Assembly: GCF_964355755.1 (NCBI RefSeq)
Contig: NC_092670.1
Location: 41,031,795 to 41,095,794 of the forward strand
Source: Antedon mediterranea
Taxonomy: Eukaryota > Echinodermata > Crinoidea > Comatulida > Antedonidae
Direction of reading: 5' to 3'
Length of the DNA stretch: 64,000 nucleotides
Shown: positions 35,541-47,100 of the stretch, piece by piece
How positions within the stretch are numbered: the first letter of the stretch is position 1
Layout: each line of letters opens with the position of its first letter
The notes under the pieces: generated by a model
Databases searched by the model: none
What the model was told of the DNA's origin: nothing
What the model saw: the letters and a program-made list of their open reading frames with translations, nothing else
Program-made: the position numbers and the translations under genes

Positions 35541-36825
35541 GGCCGGTTGGATACTAAAGGTCACATGTCTATGATTTCTGGTTAAACGTACTATGACTAA
35601 AAATACAGTACTGGCCGCTGTGGGGCTCGAACCCATGACATTCGCGTTATTAGCACGACGCTCTGCCGACTGAGCTAACCGGCCGGTTGGTTACATAGAT
35701 GTCACATTTCTATGATTCCTGGTTAAACATATACTGTATGACTAAAAAGACGACAAAAATACAGTACTGGCCGATATGGGGCTCGAACCCATGACATTCG
35801 CGTTATTAGCACGACGCTCTGCCGACTGAGCTAACCGGCCGGTTGGATACATAGATGTCACATTTCTATGATTCCTGGTTAAACATACTGTATGACTAAA
35901 AAGACGAAAAAAAATACAGTACTGGCCGATATGGGGCTCGAACCCATGACATTCGCGTTATTAGCACGACGCTCTGCCGACTGAAATAACCTGCCGGTTG
36001 GATACATAGATGTCACATTTCTATGATTCCTGGTTAAACATACTGTATGACTAAAAAGACGACAAATGTATAGTACTGGCCGATATGGGACTCGAACCCA
36101 TGACATTCGCGTTATTAGCACGACGCTCTGCCGACTGAGCTAACTGGCCGGATAGATGTCACATTTCTATTATTCCTGCTTAAACATACTGTATGACTAA
36201 AAAGACGACAAAAATACAGTACCGGCCGATATGGGGCTCGAACCCATGACATTCGCGTTATTAGCACGACGCTCTGCCGACTGAGCTAACCGGCCGGTTG
36301 GATACATAGATTTCACATTTCTATTATTCCTGGTTATACATACTGTATGACTAAAAAGACGAAAAAAAATACAGTACTGGCCGATATGGGGCTCGAACCG
36401 ATGACATTCGCGTTATTCGCACGACGCTCTGCCGACTGAAACAACCGGCCGGTTGGATACTAGATGTCACATTTCTATGATTTCTGGTTAAACGTAGGCC
36501 TACTGTATGACTAAAAAGACGAAAAAAAGTACAGTTCTGGCCGATATGGGGCTCGAACCCATGACATTCGCGTTATTAGCACGACGCTCTCCGGTTGGAT
36601 ATATAGGTTTCACATTTCTATGATTCCTAGTAAAACATACTGTATGACTAAAGACGAAAAAAAATACAGTACTGGCCGATATGGGGCTCGAACCCATGAC
36701 ATTCGCGTTATTAGCACGACGCTCTGCCGACTGAAATAACCGGCCGGTTGGATACTAGATGTCACATTTCTATGATTTCTGGTTAAACATACTGTATGAC
36801 TAAAAAGACGACAAAAATACAGTAC

Positions 36826-36898
36826 TGGCCGATATGGGGCTCGAACCCATGACATTCGCGTTATTAGCACGACGCTCTGCCGACTGAGCTAACCGGCC
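36826..36898 (-). tRNA. tRNA-Ile(AAU): tRNA-Ile (anticodon AAU), consensus copy
   Basis: Consensus body; duplicated at 38644. Confidence 0.87.
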
Positions 36899-37741
36899 GG
36901 TTGGATACATAGATGTCACATTTCTATGATTCCTGGTTAAACATACTGTATGACTAAAAAATACAGTATTGGCCGATATGGGGCTCGAACCCATGACATT
37001 CGCGTTATTAGCACGACGCTCTGCCGACTGAGCTAACCGGCCGGTTGGTTACATAGATGTCACATTTCTATGATTCCTGGTTAAACATACTGTATGACTA
37101 AAAAGACGACAAAAATACAGCACTGGCCAATATGGGGCTCGAACCCATGACATTCGTGTTATTAGCACGACGCTCTGCCGACTGAGCTAACCGGCCGGTT
37201 GGATACATAGATGTCACATTTCTATGATTCCTGGTTAAACATACTGTATGACTAAAAAGACGAAAAAAAAATACAGTACTGGCCGATATGGGGCTCGAAC
37301 CCATGACATTCGCGTTATTAGCACGACGCTCTGCCGACTGAAATAACCTGCTGGTTGGATACATAGATGTCACATTTCTATGATTCCTGGTTAAACATAC
37401 TGTATGACTAAAAAAACGACAAAAATACAGTACTGGCCGATATGGGGCTCGAACCCATGACATTCGCGTTATTAGCACGACGCTCTGCCGACTGAGCTAA
37501 CCGGCCGGTTGGATACATAGATGTCACATTTCTATGATTCCTGGTTAAACATACTGTATGACTAAAAAGACGAAAAAAATACAGTACTGGCCAATATGGG
37601 GTTCGAACCCATGACATTCGCGTTATTAACACGACGTTTTGCCGACTGAGCTAACCGGTCGGTTGGATACATAGATGTCACATTTCTATGATTCCTGGTT
37701 AAACATACTGTATGACTAAAAAGACGACAAAGGTACAGTAC

Positions 37742-37814
37742 TGGCCGATATGGGGCTCGAACCCATGACATTCGCGTTATTAGCACGACGCTCTGCCGAC
37801 TGAGCTAACCGGCC
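37742..37814 (-). tRNA. tRNA-Ile(AAU): tRNA-Ile (anticodon AAU), consensus copy
   Basis: Consensus body; the neighbouring unit 37588 is of the altered-acceptor type also seen at 16875, 18715 and 21319. Confidence 0.86.
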
Positions 37815-39249
37815 GGTTGGATACATAGATGTCACATTTCTATGATTCCTGGTAAACATACTGTATGACTAAAAAGACGACAAATGTACAGTACTGGCCG
37901 ATATGGGGCTCAAACCCATGACATTCGCGTTATTAGCACGACGCTCTGCCGACTGAGCTAACCGGCCGGATAGATGTCACATTTCTATTATTCCTTGTTA
38001 AACATACTGTATGACTAAAAAGACGACAAAAATACAGTACCGGCCGATATGGGGCTCGAACCCATGACATTCGCGTTATTAGCACGACGCTCTGCCGACT
38101 GAGCTAACCGGCCGGTTGGATACATAGATTTCACATTTCTATTATTCCTGGTTATACATACTGTATGACTAAAAAGACGAAAAAAAATACAGTACTGGCC
38201 GATATGGGGCTCGAACCGATGACATTCGCGTTATTAGCACGACGCTCTGCCGACTTAAACAACCGGCCGGTTGGATACTAGATTTCACATTTCTATGATT
38301 TCTGGTTAAACGTAGGCCTACTGTATGACTAAAAAGACGAAAAAAAGTACAGTTCTGGCCGATATGGGGCTCGAACCCATGACATTCGCGTTATTAGCAC
38401 GACGCTCTCCGGTTGGATATATAGGTTTCACATTTCTATGATTCCTAGTAAAACATACTGTATGACTAAAGACGAAAAAAAATACAGTACTGGCCGATAT
38501 GGGGCTCGAACCCATGACATTCGCGTTATTAGCACGACGCTCTGCCGACTGAAATAACCGGCCGGTTGGATACTAGATGTCACATTTCTATGATTTCTGG
38601 TTAAACATACTGTATGACTAAAAAGACGACAAAAATACAGTACTGGCCGATATGGGGCTCGAACCCATGACATTCGCGTTATTAGCACGACGCTCTGCCG
38701 ACTGAGCTAACCGGCCGGTTGGATACATAGATGTCACATTTCTATGATTCCTGGTTAAACATACTGTATGACTAAAAAATACAGTATTGGCCGATATGGG
38801 GCTCGAACCCATGACATTCTCGTTATTAGCACGACGCTCTGCCGACTGAGCTAACCTGCCGGTTGGATACATAGATGTCACATTTCTATTATTCCAGGTT
38901 AAACATACTGTATGACTAAAAAGACGACAAAAATACAGTATTGGCCGATATGGGGCTCGAACCCATGACATTCGCGTTATTAGCACGACGCTCTGCCGAC
39001 TGAGCTAACCGGTCGGTTGGATACATAGATGTCACATTTCTATGATTCCTGGTTAAAAATACTGTATGACTAAAAAGACGACAAAAATACAGTATTGGCC
39101 GATATGGGGCTCGAACCCATGACATTCGCGTTATTAGCACGACGCTCTGGCGACTGAAATAACCGGTCGGTTGGATACATAGATGTCACGTTTCTATGAT
39201 TCCTGGTTAAACATACTGTATGACTAAAAAGACGACAAAAGTACAGTAC

Positions 39250-39322
39250 TGGCCGATATGGGGCTCGAACCCATGACATTCGCGTTATTAGCACGACGCT
39301 CTGCCGACTGAGCTAACCGGCC
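39250..39322 (-). tRNA. tRNA-Ile(AAU): tRNA-Ile (anticodon AAU), consensus copy
   Basis: Consensus body, all stems intact. Confidence 0.87.
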
Positions 39323-39713
39323 GGTTGGATACATAGATGTCACGTTTCTATGATTCCTGGTTAAACATACTGTATGACTAAAAAAGACGACAAAAGTATA
39401 GTACTGGCCGATATGGGGCTCGAACCCATGACATTCGCGTTATTAGCACGACGCTCTGCCGACTGATCTAACCGGCCGGTTGGATACTAGATGTCACATT
39501 TCTATGATTCCTAGTTAAACATACTGTATGACTAAAAAAACGAAAAAAAAATACAGTATTGGCCGATATGGGGCTCGAACCCATGACATTCGCGTTATTA
39601 GCACGACGCTCTGCCGACTGAGCTAACCGGCCGGTTGGATACATAGATGTCACATTTCTATGATTTCTGGTTAAACGTACTGTATGACTAAAAAGACGAC
39701 AAAAGTACAGTAC

Positions 39714-39786
39714 TGGCCGATATGGGGCTCGAACCCATGACATTCGCGTTATTAGCACGACGCTCTGCCGACTGAGCTAACCGGCC
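39714..39786 (-). tRNA. tRNA-Ile(AAU): tRNA-Ile (anticodon AAU), consensus copy
   Basis: Consensus body, all stems intact. Confidence 0.87.
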
Positions 39787-39867
39787 GGTTGGATACATAG
39801 ATGTCACATTTCTATGATTACTGGTTAAACATACTGTATGACTAAAAAGACGACAAAAATACAGTAT

Positions 39868-39940
39868 TGGCCGATATGGGGCTCGAACCCATGACATTCG
39901 CGTTATTAGCACGACGCTCTGCCGACTGAGCTAACCGGCC
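39868..39940 (-). tRNA. tRNA-Ile(AAU): tRNA-Ile (anticodon AAU), last complete unit
   Basis: Consensus body at the distal edge of the array. Beyond it only a partial unit remains (40022-40040), after which unique sequence begins. Confidence 0.87.
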
Positions 39941-40040
39941 GGTTGGATACGTTGATGTCACGTTTCTATGATTCCTGGTTAAACATACTGAATGACTAAA
40001 AAGACGACAAAAACACATTTCTGGTCGATATGTGGCGAAC

Positions 40041-40931
40041 TTCTATCAGTAAATCTATTTCACAACCATGTAATATAAAGATAGTAATAATATATTTGTA
40101 GCGTGACTAACAGACAGATAGATAGACAGCCAACAGTATAATTGTTTTCTTTTATTATGGGTCACTTTTGCAAACATTAAGAAATATCAAGTAACCAATC
40201 AAACAAGTAGAAAAAAGAATGTAAATTTGAGCGAACTGGCTTTTTATATTATTTATCCAAATGGATAAATTGAAAAACATGATTGAAACATTTCATAAAA
40301 TATAAAATATAGAAAACTAAATCTATACAAAGTTTGGAAATCAGCAGAAAAAAGATAAGATAAGATTACTACTATTAAAAGCCAAGAAACACTGGTCCCA
40401 CATTGAATGCGTTGCAATGCGGGGATTATTTGTGGCAATTTGCGGAAAGCTGCAGAGTAGGTAACAATGTTAGTCGTGTGTTCACATAAAATGTAAACAG
40501 TTAGTTACATGTATGCGTGGTGATCATACCAATGTAACACATAGCAAGTGGAGCAATGAGGAAGAAAATAAATGTGGTAACAATATGAATTTGGTTATTT
40601 CTGAATAAAATTCTGATGGTACAAGTTACCATGACAGTTTTTTTATACAGCTTTTTGAAAAGAATGACAAGCTAAAATTAAACAAACTGACCTCTAGAGG
40701 GCCAAATACATGGTCAAGAGTCCGGTTTGAGAATAGTTACATGTAATGATAAATTTCTACAGTTATTTTCAGATGCTTCTTATAATTTCAGATTATTGTT
40801 TCCATGACAACATTAATATGTTTTATAAACACTCTAATCATAGCTTAATCTATGGTGGTTGTCGTGGTATCTATTCCAGAGGGTTGCTTAATATTTCAAT
40901 CGTTGGTTTAAATAATTCAGCACCATTTGAT
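40041..40931 (-). other. EXTL3 3' untranslated region and flank
   Basis: Lies between the EXTL3 stop codon and the tRNA array. A minus-strand AATAAA at 40151-40156, about 780 nt past the stop, is a candidate polyadenylation signal. No other gene seen. Confidence 0.45.
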
Positions 40932-41141
40932 TTAAATATACTTAAAACACTTTTGTTTATCGTGAGGTATTCTTGTTTTAAAAAGCACGGAGTCAACACG
41001 AAATTGCGTGTTTAGCAGAGGCGTGTATCCAAACACTTTTGTAAAAAACTTGATGCATGTGTGTCTCTCATTAAAATGAGACTCGTCCAATGAGAGGGCA
41101 TCTGGACATCCTGGACAACGGAACGTCCACCTTGAAGTGAC
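40932..41141 (-). CDS. EXTL3: EXTL3 exon 6 (C-terminus, stop)
   Basis: Encodes [20 protein letters not shown] ... [17 protein letters not shown] ... CFKYI and TAA at 40932-40934. Acceptor TTTTTCACAG. Confidence 0.95.
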   Translation of the reverse strand, partial: VTSRWTFRCPGCPDALSLDESHFNERHTCIKFFTKVFGYTPLLNTQFRVDSVLFKTRIPHDKQKCFKYI

Positions 41142-44100
41142 CTGTGAAAAACAAATGGAAACAAATATTATGATAAAAACGTTTTACTTATAGCAACTCA
41201 GTTGCAAGCTCTTCTCAGTGATAAAAAATTGCAAAAGATGAACTTGGTTAATGAAAAAAAGATGGATGATAATTACGGAAATACTTGACAAAGATCATAA
41301 CGCTGTGCATGGAAAATTCTATACACCATCATCAGCGCAATATAATTCATTCTAATACAACACTTGCCAATTATACATAAATTTCAGTTTTGCTTGATAA
41401 ATTCTATAAACCTTTGATCAGCGCAATATAATTCATCCTAACATAAAACTTGTCATTTACATATCAAATTAAAGTCTTGCTTGATAAATTCTATAAACCT
41501 TTGATCAGCGCAATATAATTCATCCTAACATAACACTTGTCATTTACATATCAAATTAAAGTCTTGCTTGATAAATTTCATGGATCTACTATAATATTAG
41601 CTCTATGCAATAACCAGGCAATATAAATCATCCTAATTATAACATTTGTTAATTAATGTACATGAAAAAAAACACTTTCAGGAGTTTAATACAATATGGA
41701 AACAGGAGTGGAATGCAGAGCTGTAGCTTGGTGGTTAACATGCTTGCCTTCCAATCCTAAGGTCCAGGGCTTCCAATCCTAAGGTCCAGGGTTTAATCCT
41801 GACCTACTGTAGTATCAGGGTTCAATCCTGACCTAGTGCCAGGGTTGTAGCTCACGATTCTTTCAACTCCACTCCCTAAGCCTCAAATGAGACTTTATAA
41901 GCACGATAATTATAAAATAGTTTATCCATCCTGCAATTGGAGAGATTGTGTTCACTGTTGGGTGTGTATAAAAAAAAGAAAGAAGGTGAGGAAGAGAACA
42001 GGAAGGCAAGAGGAAGGAAAGTAGAGGAGGAAAAGAATGAAAAGGAGGGAGAGAAGAGGAGGAAGGGGAGAAGAAAAGAGAAAAGTAGGTATTAATGTAT
42101 ACCTTTTATTCTATTTATTATGTGATTATTAACATACATATTCTGATTGCATTGTTTAAGACTCTGTGACTAAATAATAAATACTATCTTGTACAAACCT
42201 TAATTGGAGGTTTACGAGTGATATGGGAGACTAGAAAGTTCATAGCAATGTCTTCACAGTTAATGTACTCATCAACCTTGTCTCTGATAACCTTAGGCAT
42301 TATGTAGCTGTACACGTACGAATAATACTGAAAAGAGAATGAAACATTTACCAACACTAAATGTATGAATAATACTGAAAAAAAGAAAAAAAAAGTTGTA
42401 AAAGATTAACAGATAATTTATTTAAAATGTTATGTGATATTATGTGTAAGGTTAAAATGAAATTTGGTTAGCCTTCATAAAGAGAGTAGTCAAATTATAC
42501 CAGTATCAACATTATGCCTCAAGTAAGTCACAAATGAGATTTGGTATAATGAAATGCAGTCTAAACAATGACTAACAAAAGACGATAACTGGATTTTCCA
42601 TTGCCCTACTAAATACAAACTGATAGCATTGCCTTCCTTTATGCTCAGTATCCACCCATCCATGATTCCTATTGGGAAACAATAGGTTGTTTTTAAATGA
42701 TTTGCAAGACATCTTCATGCTATTATTAGTGTCAATGAAAACACCAAATTGTGTATTTTAACCAGGAATTAAGTATGCTTAGATTGAATAGGGGGAATAT
42801 GGTACCGATCACGCCCAAATTGTTGAAATGTGGGTATAGGCCAGCCTACTACATTTCGACACTTAAGTCGCTCCCACTTCCAGTTTAACTTAAGAAAGTA
42901 TGAAATAAGACTTGAGTACTGTACTTTACCTTATGAAAGAAAGTATGAGATAAGACTTGAGTACTGTACTTTACCTTATGAAAGAAAGTATGAGATAAGA
43001 CTTGAGTACTGTACTTTACCTTATGAAAGAAAGTATGAGATAAGACTTGAGTACTGTACTTTACCTTATGAAAGAAAGTATGAGATAAGACTTGAGTACT
43101 GTACTTTACCTTATGAAAGAAAGTATGAGATAAGACTTGAGTACTGTACTTTACCTTATGAAAGAAAGTATGAGAAAAGACTTTAAGTACTGTACTTTAC
43201 CTTATGAAAGAAAGTATGAGATAAGACTTGAGTACTGTACTTTACCTTATGAAAGAAAGTATGAGATAAGACTTGAGTACTGTACTTTACCTTATAAAAG
43301 AAAGTATGAGATAAGACTTGAGTACTGTACTTTACCTTATGAAAGAAAGTATGAGATAAGACTTGAGTACTGTACTTTACCTTATGAAAGAAAGTATGAG
43401 ATAAGACTTGAGTACTGTACTTTACCTTATGAAAGAAGGCAGCTCCTGTCAGGACCATAGACAGTTCACACGAATAGTTTGAGTTGTATAAGAAGCCATC
43501 TTTGTTTGACAAATCCCAAGCATGAAACCGGCCAGGAAATCCAACAATACGATCTCTAGCTTCTCGCCACACCCTAAAAAATGACAATACACAATTGTCA
43601 ACACCTTTCTAATTGTTTACCTATGTTCTCAATTTTTACTTTAGGCACAAATTTTGAATCCTGTTGCATGTACTGGTTGCATGTACTGGTTGCATGTACT
43701 GGTTGCATGTACTGGTTGCATGTACTGGTTGCATGTACTGTTGTATGTACTGTTATATGTACTGTACTGTTGCACCTTCATAGTCAACTCTCCCAATACC
43801 AGGCTTTTAGAAAACCAGAAACTCTTCCAAAACCTGTCCCAAATTGATACCATTAGAAAACATTCTGAATACCAGACTTCCCAGAAAACCAGACATGTTA
43901 TTTAGGCCAGCCCAAAGGTGTCCAGTATTATGAGAATTGACTGATAGTGATACTTGGAATGAAGAAGTAAAAATTTATTATTATTTACTACATAAAACGT
44001 AAGATATAATAATGCCTTTTCATCTCCTCTTCATATACTACTCTAAAATGATTAAATTGTACATAGAGATGACAACTAATGGTCTTCTTGGAGATTATTA

Positions 44101-47100
44101 TTTTTGCTATTTATGATTTTTGATGTAGTTGTTCAAGGCCATATAACCACTTGGGTATACAACTAGCATAGTTTATAACTTTTCAAGGCAAAAACAACTA
44201 TTTCTGCAACATTTTGTGCTTTCACTTCCTTCCTATCAGCTTCAGAGGACGAGTACCGGGTGTGTTTGCAATGAACGTTTGAAATTAATAATTCTAATAG
44301 GGGTGATTGACCCAATTGATCATTATTGTCCGGAAAAAGTGTAATACAACAGGGTCAACAAGATAGAGCGTGCATCACATTGGTACTATCGCACTCTTTA
44401 TATCTTTATAAATTGAGATTAAAAAAAATATATATATAATTAGCCCTGCTATCATACAAATCAAATTTGTTGTGTAATAAAGTACTATGAAATAGCTAAG
44501 TTTTATGTTTTTTTCAGTCTTTGTCTGTTTGTCCTTTTCTAGTGCATTAATATATATATTTTTTATTTTTAGCCAAACTATTTGAATCAATATGTGTTAC
44601 AACATAGCATTAGTCATGCTAGCTTGTTTCCAGTACAGTTTACTAAGAACTCAATGATGCTTCATAATTCAACCTAAACTATAAGTCTAGTGTTGACTAG
44701 GAACAGAATGAATCCAGCGTATTGACCATTGAGCAACTTTATAAATTAATTATTATTATATCACTGTGACAATCTAGCGTACAATGTATTATTCAAAGGT
44801 ATAGAAATTAAACATTTAAAACATCTGCTCACAAATTGATCAAAACAGTACTGAAATGTCATCAGCTGCCAAAAAACAGAGAGAAGAAAACATAAATATT
44901 CATTTGTTCATTTGATTGAAAGCATATAATATAACATTTGTTTTTTCCCATAAAACATTATATGGAGATATACTATACATGAATAATGTATTAACATTTG
45001 TTTCAAACATTACTTTACATTGTAAACAATATATGTTGTCCCTCTTTCTATTTCATTATTTATGACCGCTTTAAAGTAATATAATTAATTTGTTTATAGC
45101 TGTAATTATCGATTGAAAAAAAAAGCATTTGTTTTGCAATGCCACACAAAAAGTGTTTGAATAAATAAATCATTGTAAATTATCCTAAGGGTATTGCCAC
45201 TTAATTTAACTTTAAATCTGATGTTGAATATTCTTTCTCTGCCGATGACGTACAAATCAATAATTCTGAATACATAACTGAATTGTGTACATAATAACAA
45301 GCTTATATATTGTAACAGAATAGGCTGTAAATAATTTATGTAGTACCTAAATGACTCACTATTACATGTGCTACAACAAAGTGTCATTTGTACCATTCTA
45401 CAAAATCTAGCTTTTTCTAGTGTACTCATCAGGAGGGCAAATGGGAATATGGCAGGTTCAATTTAGACCACCAACAGACACTGTTTAATACCATATGTTT
45501 AAAACAAATGATGATAATAAAATGAAAAAAGTTATAAAGTAAACATCTTTGTAGGAGTAGCGCTTAGGGTGGAATAATCTATATTAAGGATCTTCTAATG
45601 TTAAACTTAGGCTGAGAAGTCCTCAGACAAGGTGGAGAGGATTGAAAGGGCTAGTAGCACTAGCAAGATCTCTACAAACACTATAAGTACTGTCATGAAG
45701 ACAAATATAATCATCATATTTCTTACCGAAAGCCAAATAGAATCTCATCATGTCTCAGATGAGCATCGTCGTCAATAGACAAAAGCGCGTCCGTTTCTAT
45801 CTCATCATATGGAAGAAACCGGTTATTCAAACTGTTTTTTTTTGTCTTGATAACCTGAAATTTATAAATACATTTCTTTAAATTATTCTGGTGAAACGAA
45901 AAAGTAATGTATGTTTTTGTATTAATAACTGCGGTCTCACTGGCCACTTCTTTTGAGTTGAGATAATACTGAAAGAACACATGCCATAGTAAAGATTTTA
46001 TACTATAACTTCTTTTAAATCTCCTATGCATCCAACAAACTATTTTATAATTTATTATGCTTTTAAAATAATTCTTATTTGAGGCTTAGGGAGTGGAGTT
46101 GAAACGTTTGTGATTTACAATCCTGGCACTAGGTCAGGATTGAACCCCGGCACTAGGTCAGGATTGAACCCTGGACCTTGGGTTTGGAAGGCAAGCACAT
46201 TTTGTACCAAATACATTTATTCATCAAATCACAAATTACAGTAAAAATAATAATATGTACAATGTTTCAAGAAACCTCCACTGCAGTCTGTAGTCAAATG
46301 TAACGACGTCTCTATCACAATGTACAATATAAAGACTTATACGCTGGCATCGTCTCAATCACACTAGCTAGTAAATTCAAAACGTACGTCAGCATCACAT
46401 ACAGTAACATTTTATGCAAATTATTAAGCATTCTACAATCGTAAAGAAAGTATTTAAGCTCGCTTCTTCTGATTATAATTCAAGACACAAATTAATTTAA
46501 TGTTTCTGTGTCATCCTTTTCTTAAACAATTTATATTTACAATCATCAGCATCTGACAATCATTTTGTATGTTGCTATACTACAACAAATGGCTATATGC
46601 ATCAGCATCTGACAATCATTTTGTATGTTGCTATACTACAACAAATGGCTATGCATCATTAAACTCAAGAAGACATGCAGCAAGGACAAACAAATTGTGT
46701 TACTACTTTATGACAAATAAAAGCAAAGGATATTAAAAAACTGTAAAAAATTTAATTACCTTTATCGTAAATTCTAATATATGCTCTTATTCTATATCGC
46801 AAAGCACTTACCTTCTAACCTACCGGTAAGCACTACTCTATAAAAACACGCTAATTCCAATTATCGATTAAACGTTGCTTTTTGATTAGTAAGTATGTTC
46901 TTAAATTCATTTATGTAAAACATGGCACAGTATTCAATAGGTCTACTGTATCCCAATAAATTATTAACTTTTTACTGATTCTTAATTAGCTAATCACAAA
47001 GTCATTTAAAAAATTCATTTTGTATTATAACGAATATTTTAAATGTATTGTATATAGTATTTTAAATGCATTGTATATAGTGCTTTAAATGTATTGTAAT

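Larger units (their letters stand above)
16652..40030 (-). repeat. Giant tRNA-Ile(AAU) tandem array, 153 units plus a partial one
   Basis: Head-to-tail units of about 154 bp, each with a 73-nt tRNA-Ile-like gene on the minus strand and about 81 bp of spacer. The consensus folds as a full cloverleaf: acceptor GGCCGGT/ATCGGCC, D stem GCTC/GAGC, anticodon stem TCGTG/CGCGA with loop CTAATAA (anticodon AAU), T arm ATGGG-TTCGAGC-CCCAT, discriminator A. A box (TAGCTCAGTCGG) and B box (GGTTCGAGCCC) are intact in consensus copies, and runs of four to eight T follow within 30 nt, so each unit is a complete pol III cassette. I located 153 units by reading; roughly 65-70 keep all stems, the rest have D-arm, acceptor or loop changes. 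All start coordinates are in the seven block entries. A final 3' fragment lies at 40022-40040. Confidence 0.95.
35541..40030 (-). repeat. tRNA array block 7: 760- and 1818-bp duplications, distal edge
   Basis: 29 units starting at 35612, 35768, 35923, 36077, 36223, 36378, 36538 (truncated), 36673, 36826, 36970, 37124, 37280, 37434, 37588, 37742, 37895, 38041, 38196, 38356 (truncated), 38491, 38644, 38788, 38942, 39096, 39250, 39405, 39560, 39714 and 39868. The first four repeat 34852-35317 at 760 bp (five monomers); 36223-36970 recur at 38041-38788, offset 1818 bp (12 monomers). Confidence 0.9.

Noticed and set aside
16677-39912. Dozens of similar minus-strand open frames of 60-140 codons (with LAQSAERRANNANVMGSSP-like translations)
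   Set aside because: They are translations of the tRNA-Ile units and spacers. LAQSAERRANNANVMGSSP is the reading of the tRNA body itself. Frames are interrupted at unit borders and there is no independent coding signal.
16652-40030. CRISPR-like regular spacing
   Set aside because: Repeats are 154 bp with no unique spacers, the context is a spliced animal genome, and the repeated part is a tRNA gene.
42830-43587. Plus-strand open frames rich in [15 protein letters not shown] repeats
   Set aside because: They are antisense readings of the 45-bp minisatellite in EXTL3 intron 4; they stay open only because the unit length is a multiple of three.
43581-43905. Open frames around the 13-bp repeat ([13 protein letters not shown])
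   Set aside because: Minisatellite readings in intron 3 of EXTL3, not linked to any exon.
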